Assembly: GCA_026990035.1 (NCBI GenBank)
Contig: JALSIM010000006.1
Coordinates: forward strand, 37,027-101,026
Source of the DNA: Alphaproteobacteria bacterium
GTDB lineage: Bacteria > Pseudomonadota > Alphaproteobacteria > Geminicoccales > Geminicoccaceae
Direction: 5' to 3'
Length of the DNA stretch: 64,000 bases
Shown here in pieces: positions 41,474 to 51,498 of the stretch (position 1 is the stretch's first letter; every line of letters starts with the position of its first letter). The position numbers and the translations under genes are program-made. The notes beneath the pieces are model-generated. The model was not told where the DNA came from, made no database searches, and worked only from the letters and a program-made list of their open reading frames with translations.

Positions 41474-42169
41474 TCACTGCACCAGCGTCGGCACCTGCAC
41501 CTCGATGCCCGGCCCCATGGTGGCGCTCAGATGCGCCCGCTTGAGATAGGTGCCCTTGGCCCCGCTCGGCTTGGCCTTGTTGAGAGCGTCCACCAGCGCC
41601 TTGGCGTTCTCCACCAGCGCGTCCTTGGGAAAGCTCGCCTTGCCGATCCCGGCGTGGACGATGCCCGCCTTCTCGACCCGGAACTGGACCTGCCCGCCCT
41701 TGGCCGCCTCGACCGCCTCGGCGACGTTGGTCGTCACCGTGCCGAGCTTCGGGTTGGGCATCAGCCCCCGGGGGCCGAGGATCCGCCCCAGCCGCCCGAC
41801 CACCGGCATCATGTCGGGGGTGGCGATGCAGCGGTCGAACGCGATCTCGCCCTTCTGCACCTTCTCCGCCAGATCCTCGGCGCCGACCAGATCGGCGCCG
41901 GCGGCCTTGGCTTCCTCCGCCTTCTCGCCGCGGGCGAACACCGCCACCCGGACGGTCTTGCCGGTGCCGTGGGGGAGCACCACCACGCCGCGCACCATCT
42001 GATCGGCGTGGCGGGGATCGACGCCGAGATTGACCGCCAGCTCCACCGTCTCGTCGAACTTGGCGGTGGCCGTCTTCTTGACCAGCTCGACCGCCTCCTC
42101 GAGGGGATAGCTCCGGTCGACGTCGATCTGCTCGCGCAGGGCCCGCAGCCGCTTTCCTTTCTTGGCCAT
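41474..42169 (-). CDS. rplA: 50S ribosomal protein L1
   Basis: L1 of 231 aa, forming the L1 stalk that moves E-site tRNA, and a translational repressor in other bacteria. It starts [16 protein letters not shown] and contains [20 protein letters not shown] and [20 protein letters not shown]. Those two segments are invariant. The start is 4 nt after the rplK stop. Confidence 0.98.
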   Translation of the reverse strand: MAKKGKRLRALREQIDVDRSYPLEEAVELVKKTATAKFDETVELAVNLGVDPRHADQMVRGVVVLPHGTGKTVRVAVFARGEKAEEAKAAGADLVGAEDLAEKVQKGEIAFDRCIATPDMMPVVGRLGRILGPRGLMPNPKLGTVTTNVAEAVEAAKGGQVQFRVEKAGIVHAGIGKASFPKDALVENAKALVDALNKAKPSGAKGTYLKRAHLSATMGPGIEVQVPTLVQ

Positions 42170-42173
42170 CCTT

Positions 42174-42602
42174 CTACTCCACCACCTCGAGGCCCATCGA
42201 GCGGGCCGAACCCATGATGATGCGGGTCGCCGCATCGAGGTCGTAGGCGTTGAGATCCTTCATCTTCTGCTCGGCGATCTCGCGGCACTGGGCGACGGTC
42301 ACCCTGCCCGCCGATTGCCGCCCCGGGGTCTGCGAGCCCTTCTCGATGCCCGCCGCCCGGCGGAGCAGGAAGGAGACCGGCGGGGTCTTGGTGACGAAGC
42401 TGAAGGTGCGGTCCGCATAGGCGGTGATCACCACCGGGATCGGCATCCCGGGCTCCATGCCCTGGGTCGCCGCGTTGAACTGCTTGCAGAAATCCATGAT
42501 GTTGAGGCCGCGCTGGCCGAGCGCGGGCCCGATCGGCGGTGAGGGTGTCGCCTTGCCGGCCGGGACCTGCAAGCGGATGTAGCCGATGACCTTCTTCGCC
42601 AT
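42174..42602 (-). CDS. rplK: 50S ribosomal protein L11
   Basis: L11 of 142 aa, part of the GTPase-associated centre and required for RelA activation in stringent response. It has [20 protein letters not shown] with the linker prolines, [16 protein letters not shown] and the C-terminal [12 protein letters not shown]. It is separated from nusG by 63 bp. Confidence 0.98.
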   Translation of the reverse strand: MAKKVIGYIRLQVPAGKATPSPPIGPALGQRGLNIMDFCKQFNAATQGMEPGMPIPVVITAYADRTFSFVTKTPPVSFLLRRAAGIEKGSQTPGRQSAGRVTVAQCREIAEQKMKDLNAYDLDAATRIIMGSARSMGLEVVE

Positions 42603-42665
42603 GCTCGCTCCTCCTGCGGTGCATGCGCGCGCCCGCCGGCGCGCTCCCGCAAAGCTTGGTTCTCG

Positions 42666-43199
42666 CTAGAGCTTCTCGACCTGGGAATATTCCAGCTCGA
42701 CCGGGGTGGCGCGGCCGAAGATGGAGACCGCCACCTTGAGCCGGCCGCGGGCCTCGTCCACCTCCTCCACCACCCCCTCGAAGGTGCTGAACGGGCCGTC
42801 GGTGACCCGGACCCGGTCGCCGATCATGAAGCTGACCAGGGGCCGCGGATGTTCGACTCCCTCCTGCACCTGCTGGCGGATCCGTTCCGCCTCCGCCTCG
42901 GGGATCGGCGCCGGCTTGCCGCCCGGCCCCAGGAAGCCGGTGACCTTGGGCACGTTGCGGACCAGCGACCAGGTGTCGTCGTTGAGGACCATCTTGATCA
43001 GCACGTAGCCGGGGAAGAACTTGCGCTCGGTGGCGACCTTCTTGCCCCGGCGGATCTCCACCACCTCCTCGGTGGGCACCAGGACCTCCTCGAAGCAGCC
43101 CTCGAGGCCCTTCTGCGCCGCCTGCTCGCGGATCGCCTCGGCGACCTTCTTCTCGAAGCCCGAATAGACGTGGATGATGTACCAGCGCGCCTCAGCCAT
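42666..43199 (-). CDS. nusG: transcription termination/antitermination protein NusG
   Basis: NusG of 177 aa, binding the polymerase clamp through its N-terminal domain and S10 or Rho through its KOW domain. The N-terminal domain has WYIIHVYSGFEKKVAEAI and RKFFPGYVLIKM. The KOW domain has IGDRVRVTDGPFSTFEGVVE. The ATG shares one base with the secE stop (TGATG), the classic secE-nusG coupling. Confidence 0.98.
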   Translation of the reverse strand: MAEARWYIIHVYSGFEKKVAEAIREQAAQKGLEGCFEEVLVPTEEVVEIRRGKKVATERKFFPGYVLIKMVLNDDTWSLVRNVPKVTGFLGPGGKPAPIPEAEAERIRQQVQEGVEHPRPLVSFMIGDRVRVTDGPFSTFEGVVEEVDEARGRLKVAVSIFGRATPVELEYSQVEKL

Positions 43200-43396
43200 C
43201 AGCCGCCGAACCCCAGGATCCATTTCACGACCCAGGCGATGATCTGGTCGGTGAGGAAAAAGAACAGCGCCGCGAGGCTCGACATCGCCAGCACGCTCAG
43301 GGTGGTATAGACGAGCTCCCGGCGCCCCGGCCAGGTGACCTTGGCGAGTTCCTGCCGCACCTCGCGTACGAACTGTGCCGGCGACGTCTTGGCCAT
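43199..43396 (-). CDS. secE: preprotein translocase subunit SecE
   Basis: SecE of 65 aa with the single-membrane-span form usual outside the enterics. An amphipathic N-terminal stretch has FVREVRQELAKVTWPGRREL, the family signature. One transmembrane helix follows, starting near LSVLAMSSLAALFFFL. It clamps SecY (gene at 16684). It sits between tRNA-Trp and nusG. Confidence 0.97.
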   Translation of the reverse strand: MAKTSPAQFVREVRQELAKVTWPGRRELVYTTLSVLAMSSLAALFFFLTDQIIAWVVKWILGFGG

Positions 43397-43440
43397 CGTT
43401 CAGACCCGCTCGCAATCCTTGCCGCTCGTCCGGGAGTGCG

Positions 43441-43516
43441 TGGCAGGAGTGGAGGGACTCGAACCCCCAACCCCCGGTTTTGGAGACCGGTGCTCTGCCA
43501 ATTGAGCTACACTCCT
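43441..43516 (-). tRNA. tRNA-Trp (CCA)
   Basis: A 76-nt cloverleaf on the minus strand. The acceptor arm is AGGAGTG paired with CACTCCT, the anticodon loop is CTCCAAA (anticodon CCA), the T-loop is GTTCGAGTC, and CCA is encoded at the 3' end. It lies between tuf and secE, a position held by tRNA-Trp in many proteobacteria. Confidence 0.97.
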
Positions 43517-43688
43517 GTGCCCGCTCGCGCCGGTCCGGCGCACCCTCCGGCGGCGTCCTCGATCCCTCCGGCTCCCGGCCGCGGAAGCCCGTCTCCGGTC
43601 CGAAACCCACCACCCCCGGAACGCGCCGCGCACCGGGTCGGCAGCTCTCCTACGCCCTTTGCCGGCGCCGCGCAAGCCCCGGCCGGGC

Positions 43689-44894
<1,206 letters not shown>

Positions 44895-44955
44895 GCGGGG
44901 ATCCCGTGTTTGCGCTTGCGTTGCTGGACCAGTGGGTGTTTTGCAGGGCGCGGTC

Positions 44956-45029
<74 letters not shown>

Positions 45030-45059
45030 CCGGATACCGGCCGCGTCACGCCCGCGGGG

Positions 45060-45145
45060 TGGTGGAGGGGGTAGGATTCGAACCTACGTAGGCTTGCGCC
45101 GGCAGATTTACAGTCTGCTGCCTTTAGCCACTCGGCCACCCCTCC
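45060..45145 (-). tRNA. tRNA-Tyr (GTA)
   Basis: An 86-nt class II tRNA on the minus strand with a long variable arm. The acceptor arm is GGAGGGG/CCCCTCC, the anticodon loop is CTGTAAA (GTA), and CCA is encoded. It is the first gene after the divergent rlmB promoter region and starts the tRNA-tuf transcript. Confidence 0.97.
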
Positions 45146-45178
45146 CCGCGACCCGCGAGTGGGCGGAAACGCGCGCGG

Positions 45179-45206
45179 AATATGGCTTATCTCGAACGAA
45201 TGTCAA
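45179..45206 (-). promoter_or_regulatory. strong tRNA-tuf operon promoter with GC-rich discriminator
   Basis: On the minus strand a perfect TTGACA (45201-45206) is followed after 16 bp by CATATT (45179-45184). The bases just after the -10 read CCGCGCGCG, a GC-rich discriminator of the kind that makes stable-RNA promoters sensitive to ppGpp and DksA. The start point would be about 25-30 nt before tRNA-Tyr. Confidence 0.65.
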
Positions 45207-45211
45207 CTCTC

Positions 45212-46066
45212 ATGACCGATCCGAAAACCCGCGAAAAACCACGGCGCACAAAGGCCAGGAGCCCCTCCCGACGGGGCCGCGCGAAGACTCCGGACAAGGC
45301 CCCGCGGACGGCACCGGCGGCCGGCCGCGGCGGCGGCCAGGAGCTCTGGCTCTACGGCCATCACGCGGTGCTGGCGGCGCTCCGCAATCCGCGCCGCGCC
45401 TGTCGGCTGCTGCTGGCCACCGAACAGGGGCTCGCGAAACTCGGTCCGGCGGCGCAGCGGTCCGGGGTCGAGATCCGCCTCGCCGACCCGCGCGAGATCG
45501 CCCGCACCCTGCCGCCGGGGGCGGCGCATCAGGGGGTGGCGCTCGGGGTCGCACCGCTGCCGCCCCTGGCCCTCGAGCGGGTGATCGCGGTCCAGCCCGC
45601 GGACAGCCTGTTCCTGCTCCTCGACCGGATCACCGATCCCCGCAATTTCGGGGCCATCCTGCGTTCGGCGGTGGCGTTCGGCGTCGCCGCGGTGATCGTC
45701 CAGCAGCGGCGCAGCGCCGAATGGTCGGGGGCGGCGGCCAAGGCCGCCTCGGGCGCCCTCGACATGATCCCCCTGGTCGAGGTGGTCAATCTCGCCCGCG
45801 CGCTGGAACGGCTCCGGGAAGCGGGGTTCCGGATCACCGGGCTGGACGCCGCGGCGCCGACCGCGGTCGAGGCGCTGGCGCCGGTGCCCCGGCGGGTCCT
45901 GGTCCTCGGCAGCGAAGGGGAAGGCATGCGGCGGCTGGTGGCCGCGGGCTGCGACGAGCGGGCCCGGCTGGTGGTCGATCCCCGGATCGACAGCCTCAAC
46001 GTGGCGGTGGCCGCCGGCATCGCCCTCTATCTGCTCTGCCCGCGGCGGGACGGGGCCCCGGGCTGA
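45212..46066 (+). CDS. rlmB: SpoU/TrmH-family 23S rRNA 2'-O-methyltransferase (RlmB-like)
   Basis: SPOUT-class methyltransferase (284 aa) predicted to methylate the ribose of G2251 in 23S rRNA. A basic N-terminal tail is followed by the L30e-like substrate domain (LYGHHAVLAALRNPRRACRL). The trefoil-knot SAM domain then shows DRITDPRNFGAILRSAVAFG, VLGSEGEGMRRLV and RIDSLNVAVAAGIALY. ATG 45212 is preferred because ATG 45182 and 45200 lie inside the divergent tRNA promoter; no start has a clear ribosome site. It is divergent from the tRNA-tuf operon. Confidence 0.9.
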   Translation: MTDPKTREKPRRTKARSPSRRGRAKTPDKAPRTAPAAGRGGGQELWLYGHHAVLAALRNPRRACRLLLATEQGLAKLGPAAQRSGVEIRLADPREIARTLPPGAAHQGVALGVAPLPPLALERVIAVQPADSLFLLLDRITDPRNFGAILRSAVAFGVAAVIVQQRRSAEWSGAAAKAASGALDMIPLVEVVNLARALERLREAGFRITGLDAAAPTAVEALAPVPRRVLVLGSEGEGMRRLVAAGCDERARLVVDPRIDSLNVAVAAGIALYLLCPRRDGAPG

Positions 46067-46095
46067 GCGGCCGGCGCCGGCTCACGGGCTGGTGT

Positions 46096-46125
46096 TTTGA
46101 CTTCGCCGGCGCCGCGTTCCTATCT
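46096..46125 (+). promoter_or_regulatory. candidate promoter upstream of the cupredoxin gene
   Basis: TTTGAC (46096-46101) and CTATCT (46120-46125), 18 bp apart, resemble the alphaproteobacterial CTTGAC-N17-CTATAT form. It is in the 217-bp gap after rlmB, about 150 nt before the cupredoxin start. Confidence 0.35.
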
Positions 46126-46283
46126 CCGATCCACGCCGAGCCGACGCCCGACCCCGTCGGCCGCCGGGTGGCGGGGGAGTTTCCGACAACGACCACGATC
46201 CGGGCCATCCTCTCCCGCCCGGCGCCCGGCCCCGTCGGCGTGCTCCGGCGGTTCCGGAGACGAACGATCACGGGAGAGCGACG

Positions 46284-46667
46284 ATGCAACGGAAGATCCT
46301 GCCGCTGGTCGCAGCCACCGCCGTCGCCCTGGTGGCGGGGACGGCGTCCGCCGCCCGGGACGCCCCGGCGAAGGCTGGCCCGGTCCGGGTGGACCTCGAC
46401 GAATGGACCCTCGGTTTCGAGACCCTCGAACTCGACGGGGGCAAGGTGAGCTTCGCCATCGCCAACCGCGGCGGCGCGCCGCACGCCCTGACCATCGAAG
46501 GTACCGCCGGCGGCGAGACCATCCGGATCAACTCGCCGATCCTGCGGTCCGGCCAGAGCGCCACCCTCGAAGTGGACCTGCCGCCCGGCGAATATGTCGC
46601 CTACTGCCCGGTGGGCGGTCATCGCGGGCTCGGCATGGAGGGGCGCATCCTCGTCCGCGGTTCCTGA
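46284..46667 (+). CDS. periplasmic cupredoxin-like protein
   Basis: Small exported protein of 127 aa with a signal peptide ending near ASAA (residue 24). The mature part is a plastocyanin-like beta sandwich. A full type-1 copper ligand set is present: His67 in APHALTIEG, then Cys108, His113 and Met118 in YCPVGGHRGLGM. It is therefore predicted to bind copper and shuttle electrons in the periplasm, unlike many degenerate cupredoxin-domain proteins. GGGAGAG lies about 8 nt before the ATG. Neighbouring genes (rlmB, tRNA-Thr) give no redox partner, so the partner is unknown. Confidence 0.85.
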   Translation: MQRKILPLVAATAVALVAGTASAARDAPAKAGPVRVDLDEWTLGFETLELDGGKVSFAIANRGGAPHALTIEGTAGGETIRINSPILRSGQSATLEVDLPPGEYVAYCPVGGHRGLGMEGRILVRGS

Positions 46668-46851
46668 ACGGATCGGCGCGGGGGACGCCCCCCCGCGCGA
46701 CGAGCCCGGCCGGAGCCCCCTGCCCCCCGGTACCGTCACCGGCCGATCTCCTCTGCCGGATGCCGCGATCGCCGTCCCCCGCCGAGCGGCGACCGAGGCC
46801 CGGTCCTCTTGCCGGTGCCGCGGGCGGGGACTACCCTCCGCGGGACCGTCG

Positions 46852-46927
46852 GCCGGCGTAGCTCAACCGGTAGAGCATCCGCCTTGTAAGCGGGGGGTTG
46901 GGGGTTCGAGTCCCTCCGCCGGCACCA
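46852..46927 (+). tRNA. tRNA-Thr (TGT)
   Basis: A 76-nt cloverleaf: acceptor GCCGGCG/CGCCGGC, D-arm AGCTCAACCGGTAGAGC, anticodon loop CTTGTAA (TGT), T-loop GTTCGAGTC and encoded CCA. It stands on the opposite strand to the tRNA-tuf operon, 1.7 kb away; in E. coli two Thr tRNAs lie within that operon. Confidence 0.96.
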
Positions 46928-47081
46928 CCCCGTCCCGTTGCGCCGGCTCTCCGGCATCGAACCGCTTTGGGGTTGGCAGCACCGGCCGGGCTTGGCATGT
47001 TCCGGGCGTGCGCGCGGCTGGTCCATCCCGGGGAGGGTCGTGCGGTCGTCCACGAACAACGACATGCGGAGGCAACGGAAA

Positions 47082-48410
47082 ATGCGTTGCAGGAGGAGCA
47101 TTCTCGCCGGTGCGGCCGGACTTGCGCTCGCCCTCGCCGCCGGCCCGGTCGGCGCCCAGCAGCGGGTGCAGATCGAGTGGTGGCACGCGATGGGCGGCGA
47201 GCTCGGCGAGAAGGTCGCCAAGATCGCCGCCGATTTCAACGCCAGCCAGGAGGAGTACGAGCTCAAGGCGGTCTACAAGGGCAACTACACCGAGACCATG
47301 ACCGCCGCCATCGCCGCCTTCCGGGCCAAGCAGCAGCCCCATATCGTGCAGGTGTTCGAGGTCGGCACGGCGACCATGATGGCCGCCCGCGGGGCCATCT
47401 ATCCGGTCTACGAGCTGATGGCCGACACCGGGGAGCCGTTCGATCCCAACGCCTTCATTTCGGCGGTGGTGGGCTACTACACCACCCCCGAGGGCGAGAT
47501 GCTGTCGATGCCCTTCAACAGCTCGACCCCGGTCCTCTATTACAACAAGGACGCCTTCAGGAAGGCCGGGCTCGATCCCGAACAGCCGCCGAAGACCTGG
47601 CCGGAGCTGGTCGAGGTGGCCGAGAAGACCCAGGCGGCGGGCTATCCCTGCGGCTTCACCACCGGCTGGCAGAGCTGGGTTCAGATCGAGAACTTCTCGG
47701 CCTGGCACAATCTGCCGCTGGGCACCAAGCAGAACGGTTTCGCCGGTCTCGACACCGAGCTCGTCTTCAACAAGACGGCGGTGGTCCGGCACATCGCCAA
47801 CATGGGCGAATGGCAGAAGAGCAAGATCTTCGACTACGGCGGCCGGCGTTCGGACAGCGCTCCCAAGTTCTACAACCAGGAGTGCGTGATGTACATGAAC
47901 AGCTCGGCCGCCTATGCCGGGGTCAAGAACAACGCCAAGGACTTCGAGTTCGGGATCGGCATGCTGCCCTACTATCCGGACGTCGAAGGGGCGCCGCAGA
48001 ACAGCATCATCGGCGGTGCCACCCTCTGGGTGCTGCAGGGGCACAGCGAGGAGGAGTACAAGGGCGTGGCCCGCTTCTTCTCCTATCTCTCGAGCCCCGA
48101 GGTCCAGGCTTGGTGGCATCAGGAGACGGGCTATCTGCCCATCACCACCGCCGCCTACGAGCTGACCCGCAGCCAGGGCTTCTACGAGAAGAACCCGGGC
48201 ACCGACATCGCCATCAAGCAGCTTACCTACAAGGAGCCGACCGAGAACTCGAAGGGGCTCCGGTTCGGCAGCTTCGTCCAGATCCGCGACATCATCAACG
48301 AGGAGCTGGAAGCCGTCTGGGCCGGCGACAAGACCGCCCAGGAGGCGATGGACGAGGCGGTGGCGCGCGGCAACAAGCTGCTGCGCCAGTTCGAGGCCCA
48401 GTACAAGTAG
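47082..48410 (+). CDS. ugpB: sn-glycerol-3-phosphate ABC transporter, periplasmic binding protein
   Basis: UgpB of 442 aa. It has a Sec signal (MRCRRSILAGAAGLALALAA) and the UgpB-specific segments VYKGNYTETMTAAIAAFRAK, VFEVGTATMMAARGA, PFNSSTPVLYYNKDAFRKAG, TGYLPITTAAYELTRSQGFY and LEAVWAGDKTAQEAMDEAVA. These match E. coli UgpB closely, so the ligand assignment is stronger than usual for this fold. The start follows GGAGG by 9 nt; an upstream in-frame ATG at 47064 lacks such a site. It begins the ugpBAEC unit. No pho-box-like repeat was recognised in the 154 bp before it. Confidence 0.95.
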   Translation: MRCRRSILAGAAGLALALAAGPVGAQQRVQIEWWHAMGGELGEKVAKIAADFNASQEEYELKAVYKGNYTETMTAAIAAFRAKQQPHIVQVFEVGTATMMAARGAIYPVYELMADTGEPFDPNAFISAVVGYYTTPEGEMLSMPFNSSTPVLYYNKDAFRKAGLDPEQPPKTWPELVEVAEKTQAAGYPCGFTTGWQSWVQIENFSAWHNLPLGTKQNGFAGLDTELVFNKTAVVRHIANMGEWQKSKIFDYGGRRSDSAPKFYNQECVMYMNSSAAYAGVKNNAKDFEFGIGMLPYYPDVEGAPQNSIIGGATLWVLQGHSEEEYKGVARFFSYLSSPEVQAWWHQETGYLPITTAAYELTRSQGFYEKNPGTDIAIKQLTYKEPTENSKGLRFGSFVQIRDIINEELEAVWAGDKTAQEAMDEAVARGNKLLRQFEAQYK

Positions 48411-48481
48411 ACGCGGGCTGAGCCGGGACGGAGGGAACGGCCGATCGGGCCGGCCCTCCGTCGCCGGAGCGGGGAACCACC

Positions 48482-49366
48482 TTGGAAAAGCGGGTCGTCT
48501 TCAGGCAGCGTGGCCTGCCCTATCTGCTGCTGGCGCCGCAGCTCGCGGTGACCCTGGTGTTCTTCATCTGGCCGGCGAGCCAGGCGCTGTGGCAGTCGAT
48601 GCTGGTGCAGGATCCCTTCGGCCTCGCCACCCAGTTCGTCTGGTTCGACAATTTCCGGGCGCTGTTCGGCAATCCCGAATACACCAACAGCCTCCGGGTC
48701 ACCGCGGTGTTCAGTTTCGCGGTCGCCTTCTCCGGTCTCGCCATCGCCCTCCTGCTGGCGGCGATGGCCGATTTCGTGATCCGGGCCGCGACCTTCTACA
48801 AGACCATGCTGATCTGGCCCTACGCGGTGGCCCCGGCGATCGCCGGCGTGCTGTGGCTGTTCATGTTCAACCCGGCGATCGGGATCATCGCCTGGCTGCT
48901 GGGCGGCGTCGGCATCGACTGGAACCACCAGCTCGACGGCGGCCAGGCGCTGCTGCTGGTGATCATCGCCGCCACCTGGAAGCAGATCTCGTACAACTTC
49001 CTGTTCTTCCTCGCCGGCATGCAGTCGATCCCCCGTTCCCTGATCGAGGCCGCGGCGATCGACGGCGCCGGTCCGGTCAAGCGCTTCGTCACCCTGATCT
49101 TTCCCCTGATCTCCCCGACCACCTTCTTCCTCCTGGTGGTCAACCTCGTCTACGCCTTCTTCGACACCTTCGGGATCATCCACGCGGTCACCGAGGGCGG
49201 GCCCGCCCAGGCCACCACCACCCTCGTCTACAAGGTCTACCGGGACGGCTTCATCGGCCTCGATCTCGGCGGCTCGGCGGCCCAGAGCGTGATCCTGATG
49301 GCCATCGTCATGGCCCTCACCTTCGTCCAGTTCCGCTTCATCGAACGCCGCGTGCAGTACGCCTGA
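48482..49366 (+). CDS. ugpA: sn-glycerol-3-phosphate ABC transporter permease UgpA
   Basis: Inner-membrane permease of 294 aa with six helices, starting at TTG and reading [20 protein letters not shown]. The EAA loop is [20 protein letters not shown]. The later segment [20 protein letters not shown] is typical of UgpA. The 71-bp gap after ugpB contains a GC-rich dyad that may dampen transcription past the binding-protein gene. Confidence 0.94.
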   Translation: MEKRVVFRQRGLPYLLLAPQLAVTLVFFIWPASQALWQSMLVQDPFGLATQFVWFDNFRALFGNPEYTNSLRVTAVFSFAVAFSGLAIALLLAAMADFVIRAATFYKTMLIWPYAVAPAIAGVLWLFMFNPAIGIIAWLLGGVGIDWNHQLDGGQALLLVIIAATWKQISYNFLFFLAGMQSIPRSLIEAAAIDGAGPVKRFVTLIFPLISPTTFFLLVVNLVYAFFDTFGIIHAVTEGGPAQATTTLVYKVYRDGFIGLDLGGSAAQSVILMAIVMALTFVQFRFIERRVQYA

Positions 49367-49370
49367 GGCC

Positions 49371-50219
49371 ATGGTCGAGAACCGCCCCTTCCTGACCTTC
49401 GTCGCCCACGCCCTGCTGATCCTCGGCATCCTGGTCGTCGCCCTGCCGATCTGGATCGTCCTGGTGACTTCCAGTCAGGCGCCGGAGGACGTGCTCACCG
49501 CCCCCATCCCGATGTGGTTCGGCGAGCGGCTGGTGGACAACTATTTGGCGGTCCTGGGGCGGGGGCTGACCCGCTCGAGCTCCGGCCCGGTGGCGCCGAT
49601 GATGCTCAATTCGCTGATCATGGCGGTGAGCATCGCGGTCGGGAAGATCGCGATCTCCATCCTCTCCGCCTTCGCCATCGTCTATTTCCGCTTCCCCGGC
49701 CGGATGCTGGCCTTCTGGACCATCTTCGTGACCCTGATGCTGCCGGTGGAGGTGCGGATCCTGCCGACTTTCGAGGTGGTGGCCAACCTCGGCCTGCTCA
49801 ATTCCTACGCCGGTCTGACGATTCCCCTGATCGCCTCGGCCACCGCCACCTTCCTCTTCCGCCAGTTCTTCATGACCGTGCCCGACGAGCTGGCGGAGGC
49901 GGCGCGGGTCGACGGGGCCGGGCCGATGCGCTTCTTCCTCGACATCCTGCTGCCGCTGTCGCGCACCAACATCGCGGCCCTGTTCGTGATCCTCTTCATC
50001 TACGGCTGGAACCAGTATCTCTGGCCGCTGCTGGTGACCACCGACGAGCGCTACTACACGATCGTCATGGCCATCCAGCGGATGGTGACGGCGGCCGATG
50101 CCGAGCCGGAATGGCATTTCATCGCCGCCGTCGCCATGCTGGCGATGCTGCCGCCGGTGCTGGTGGTGCTGCTGATGCAGCGCTGGTTCGTCAAGGGCCT
50201 CGTGGAGACCGAGAAATAG
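49371..50219 (+). CDS. ugpE: sn-glycerol-3-phosphate ABC transporter permease UgpE
   Basis: Second inner-membrane permease, 282 aa. It has [20 protein letters not shown] near the N-terminus and the EAA loop [20 protein letters not shown]. The [20 protein letters not shown] segment near the end is a strong UgpE marker. It starts 4 nt after the ugpA stop. It pairs with UgpA to form the channel. Confidence 0.94.
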   Translation: MVENRPFLTFVAHALLILGILVVALPIWIVLVTSSQAPEDVLTAPIPMWFGERLVDNYLAVLGRGLTRSSSGPVAPMMLNSLIMAVSIAVGKIAISILSAFAIVYFRFPGRMLAFWTIFVTLMLPVEVRILPTFEVVANLGLLNSYAGLTIPLIASATATFLFRQFFMTVPDELAEAARVDGAGPMRFFLDILLPLSRTNIAALFVILFIYGWNQYLWPLLVTTDERYYTIVMAIQRMVTAADAEPEWHFIAAVAMLAMLPPVLVVLLMQRWFVKGLVETEK

Positions 50220-50221
50220 CC

Positions 50222-51295
50222 ATGGCCGAAGTGGTCGTCGAAAGCCTGCACAAATCCTTCGGGGCGGTGGAGGTGCTCAAGGGCATCGATCTCGCCATCG
50301 CCGACGGCGAGATGATGGTGGTGCTGGGGCCCTCGGGCTGCGGCAAATCCACCCTCCTGCGGCTGGTGGCGGGGCTGGAGACGGTGACCAGCGGCGAGAT
50401 CCGGATCGGCGCCCGGCGGGTCAACGATCTCGAGCCCAAGGATCGGGACATCGCCATGGTGTTCCAGAATTACGCCCTCTACCCGCACATGACGGTCTAC
50501 GACAACATGGCCTACGGGCTGCGGAACCGGCGCGTCCCGCGGCCCGAGATCGAACGGCGGGTGCAGGAGGCGGCACGCATCCTCGGCCTCGGCGAGCTCC
50601 TGCGACGGCGGCCGCGGGAACTGTCCGGCGGTCAGCGGCAGCGGGTGGCGATGGGCCGGGCGATCGTCCGCGAACCGGAAGTGTTCCTGTTCGACGAGCC
50701 GCTCTCCAATCTCGACGCCAAGCTCCGCGTCCAGATGCGGCACGAGATCCGCCAGCTCCAGGCCCGGCTCGGCACCACCGGGATCTATGTCACCCACGAC
50801 CAGGTGGAAGCGATGACCCTGGGCGATCGCCTGGTGGTGATGAACGAGGGGCGGATCGAGCAGGTGGGCGGCCCGCTCGAGGTCTACGAGCGCCCGGCGA
50901 GCCTGTTCGTCGCCGGCTTCATCGGCTCGCCGCCGATGAACTGCTTTCCGGCCCGGCTGGGGGAGGATCGGGCGCGCATCCTCCTCGACGGCCGCAGCCT
51001 GCCCCTCGCCGGGCCGGTGGCGGCGGAGGCCGGCGCCGAGCTGGTGGTCGGGGTGCGCCCCGAGCATCTCGAGCCGGCGGACGGGGGACCGCTGGTCCTG
51101 GCCGTCGACTGGGTCGAGATCCTGGGGGCCGACACCATCGCCCACGGCCGGATCGGCGAGGAGGTGCGGATCTGCGTGCGGCTGCCGGGCGCCACCAGCA
51201 TCGCCGCCGGCGATCGGCTGCCCCTCGCGGTCCCGCCCGAGCGGCTCCATCTCTTCGACCCGCGGAGCGGCCGCCGGATCGACGAAAAGGCGTGA
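50222..51295 (+). CDS. ugpC: sn-glycerol-3-phosphate ABC transporter ATPase UgpC
   Basis: CUT1-type ATPase of 357 aa. Walker A is [10 protein letters not shown]-loop [20 protein letters not shown], signature [19 protein letters not shown], Walker [12 protein letters not shown] and switch His [14 protein letters not shown]. The C-terminal regulatory TOBE region has [11 protein letters not shown]. It starts 2 nt after ugpE. No glycerophosphodiesterase (ugpQ) follows, unlike in E. coli. A short hairpin at 51298-51320 follows the stop without a T-tract. Confidence 0.94.
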   Translation: MAEVVVESLHKSFGAVEVLKGIDLAIADGEMMVVLGPSGCGKSTLLRLVAGLETVTSGEIRIGARRVNDLEPKDRDIAMVFQNYALYPHMTVYDNMAYGLRNRRVPRPEIERRVQEAARILGLGELLRRRPRELSGGQRQRVAMGRAIVREPEVFLFDEPLSNLDAKLRVQMRHEIRQLQARLGTTGIYVTHDQVEAMTLGDRLVVMNEGRIEQVGGPLEVYERPASLFVAGFIGSPPMNCFPARLGEDRARILLDGRSLPLAGPVAAEAGAELVVGVRPEHLEPADGGPLVLAVDWVEILGADTIAHGRIGEEVRICVRLPGATSIAAGDRLPLAVPPERLHLFDPRSGRRIDEKA

Positions 51296-51326
51296 GGCTG
51301 CGGCGCTTTTTCGCCCGCAGGGACGG

Positions 51327-51355
51327 TTGCGACCCTCCGTTAACCTCAGCATAAT
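51327..51355 (+). promoter_or_regulatory. candidate sigma70-type promoter for the M23 peptidase gene
   Basis: TTGCGA (51327-51332) and CATAAT (51350-51355) are separated by exactly 17 bp; the -10 matches at 5/6. Transcription would begin near 51362, about 137 nt before the chosen start. This separates the peptidase from the ugp unit. Confidence 0.55.
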
Positions 51356-51498
51356 CCTTGCCAACGATAATGAGCCGCGATCCATCGTGGGCCCGTGCCC
51401 GGCAGGGCGCGGCGGCCGGCGATGGCGGTGGCTGCACGAAGGAAGGCGATGCTGGCGCGACGCCCTCGAACGCCCGTCGGTCGGGGAACTCCCGGAAG

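Noticed and set aside
51298..51320. Hairpin after ugpC as a terminator
   Set aside because: The stem has a bulge and no T-tract follows; the promoter just downstream is better supported.
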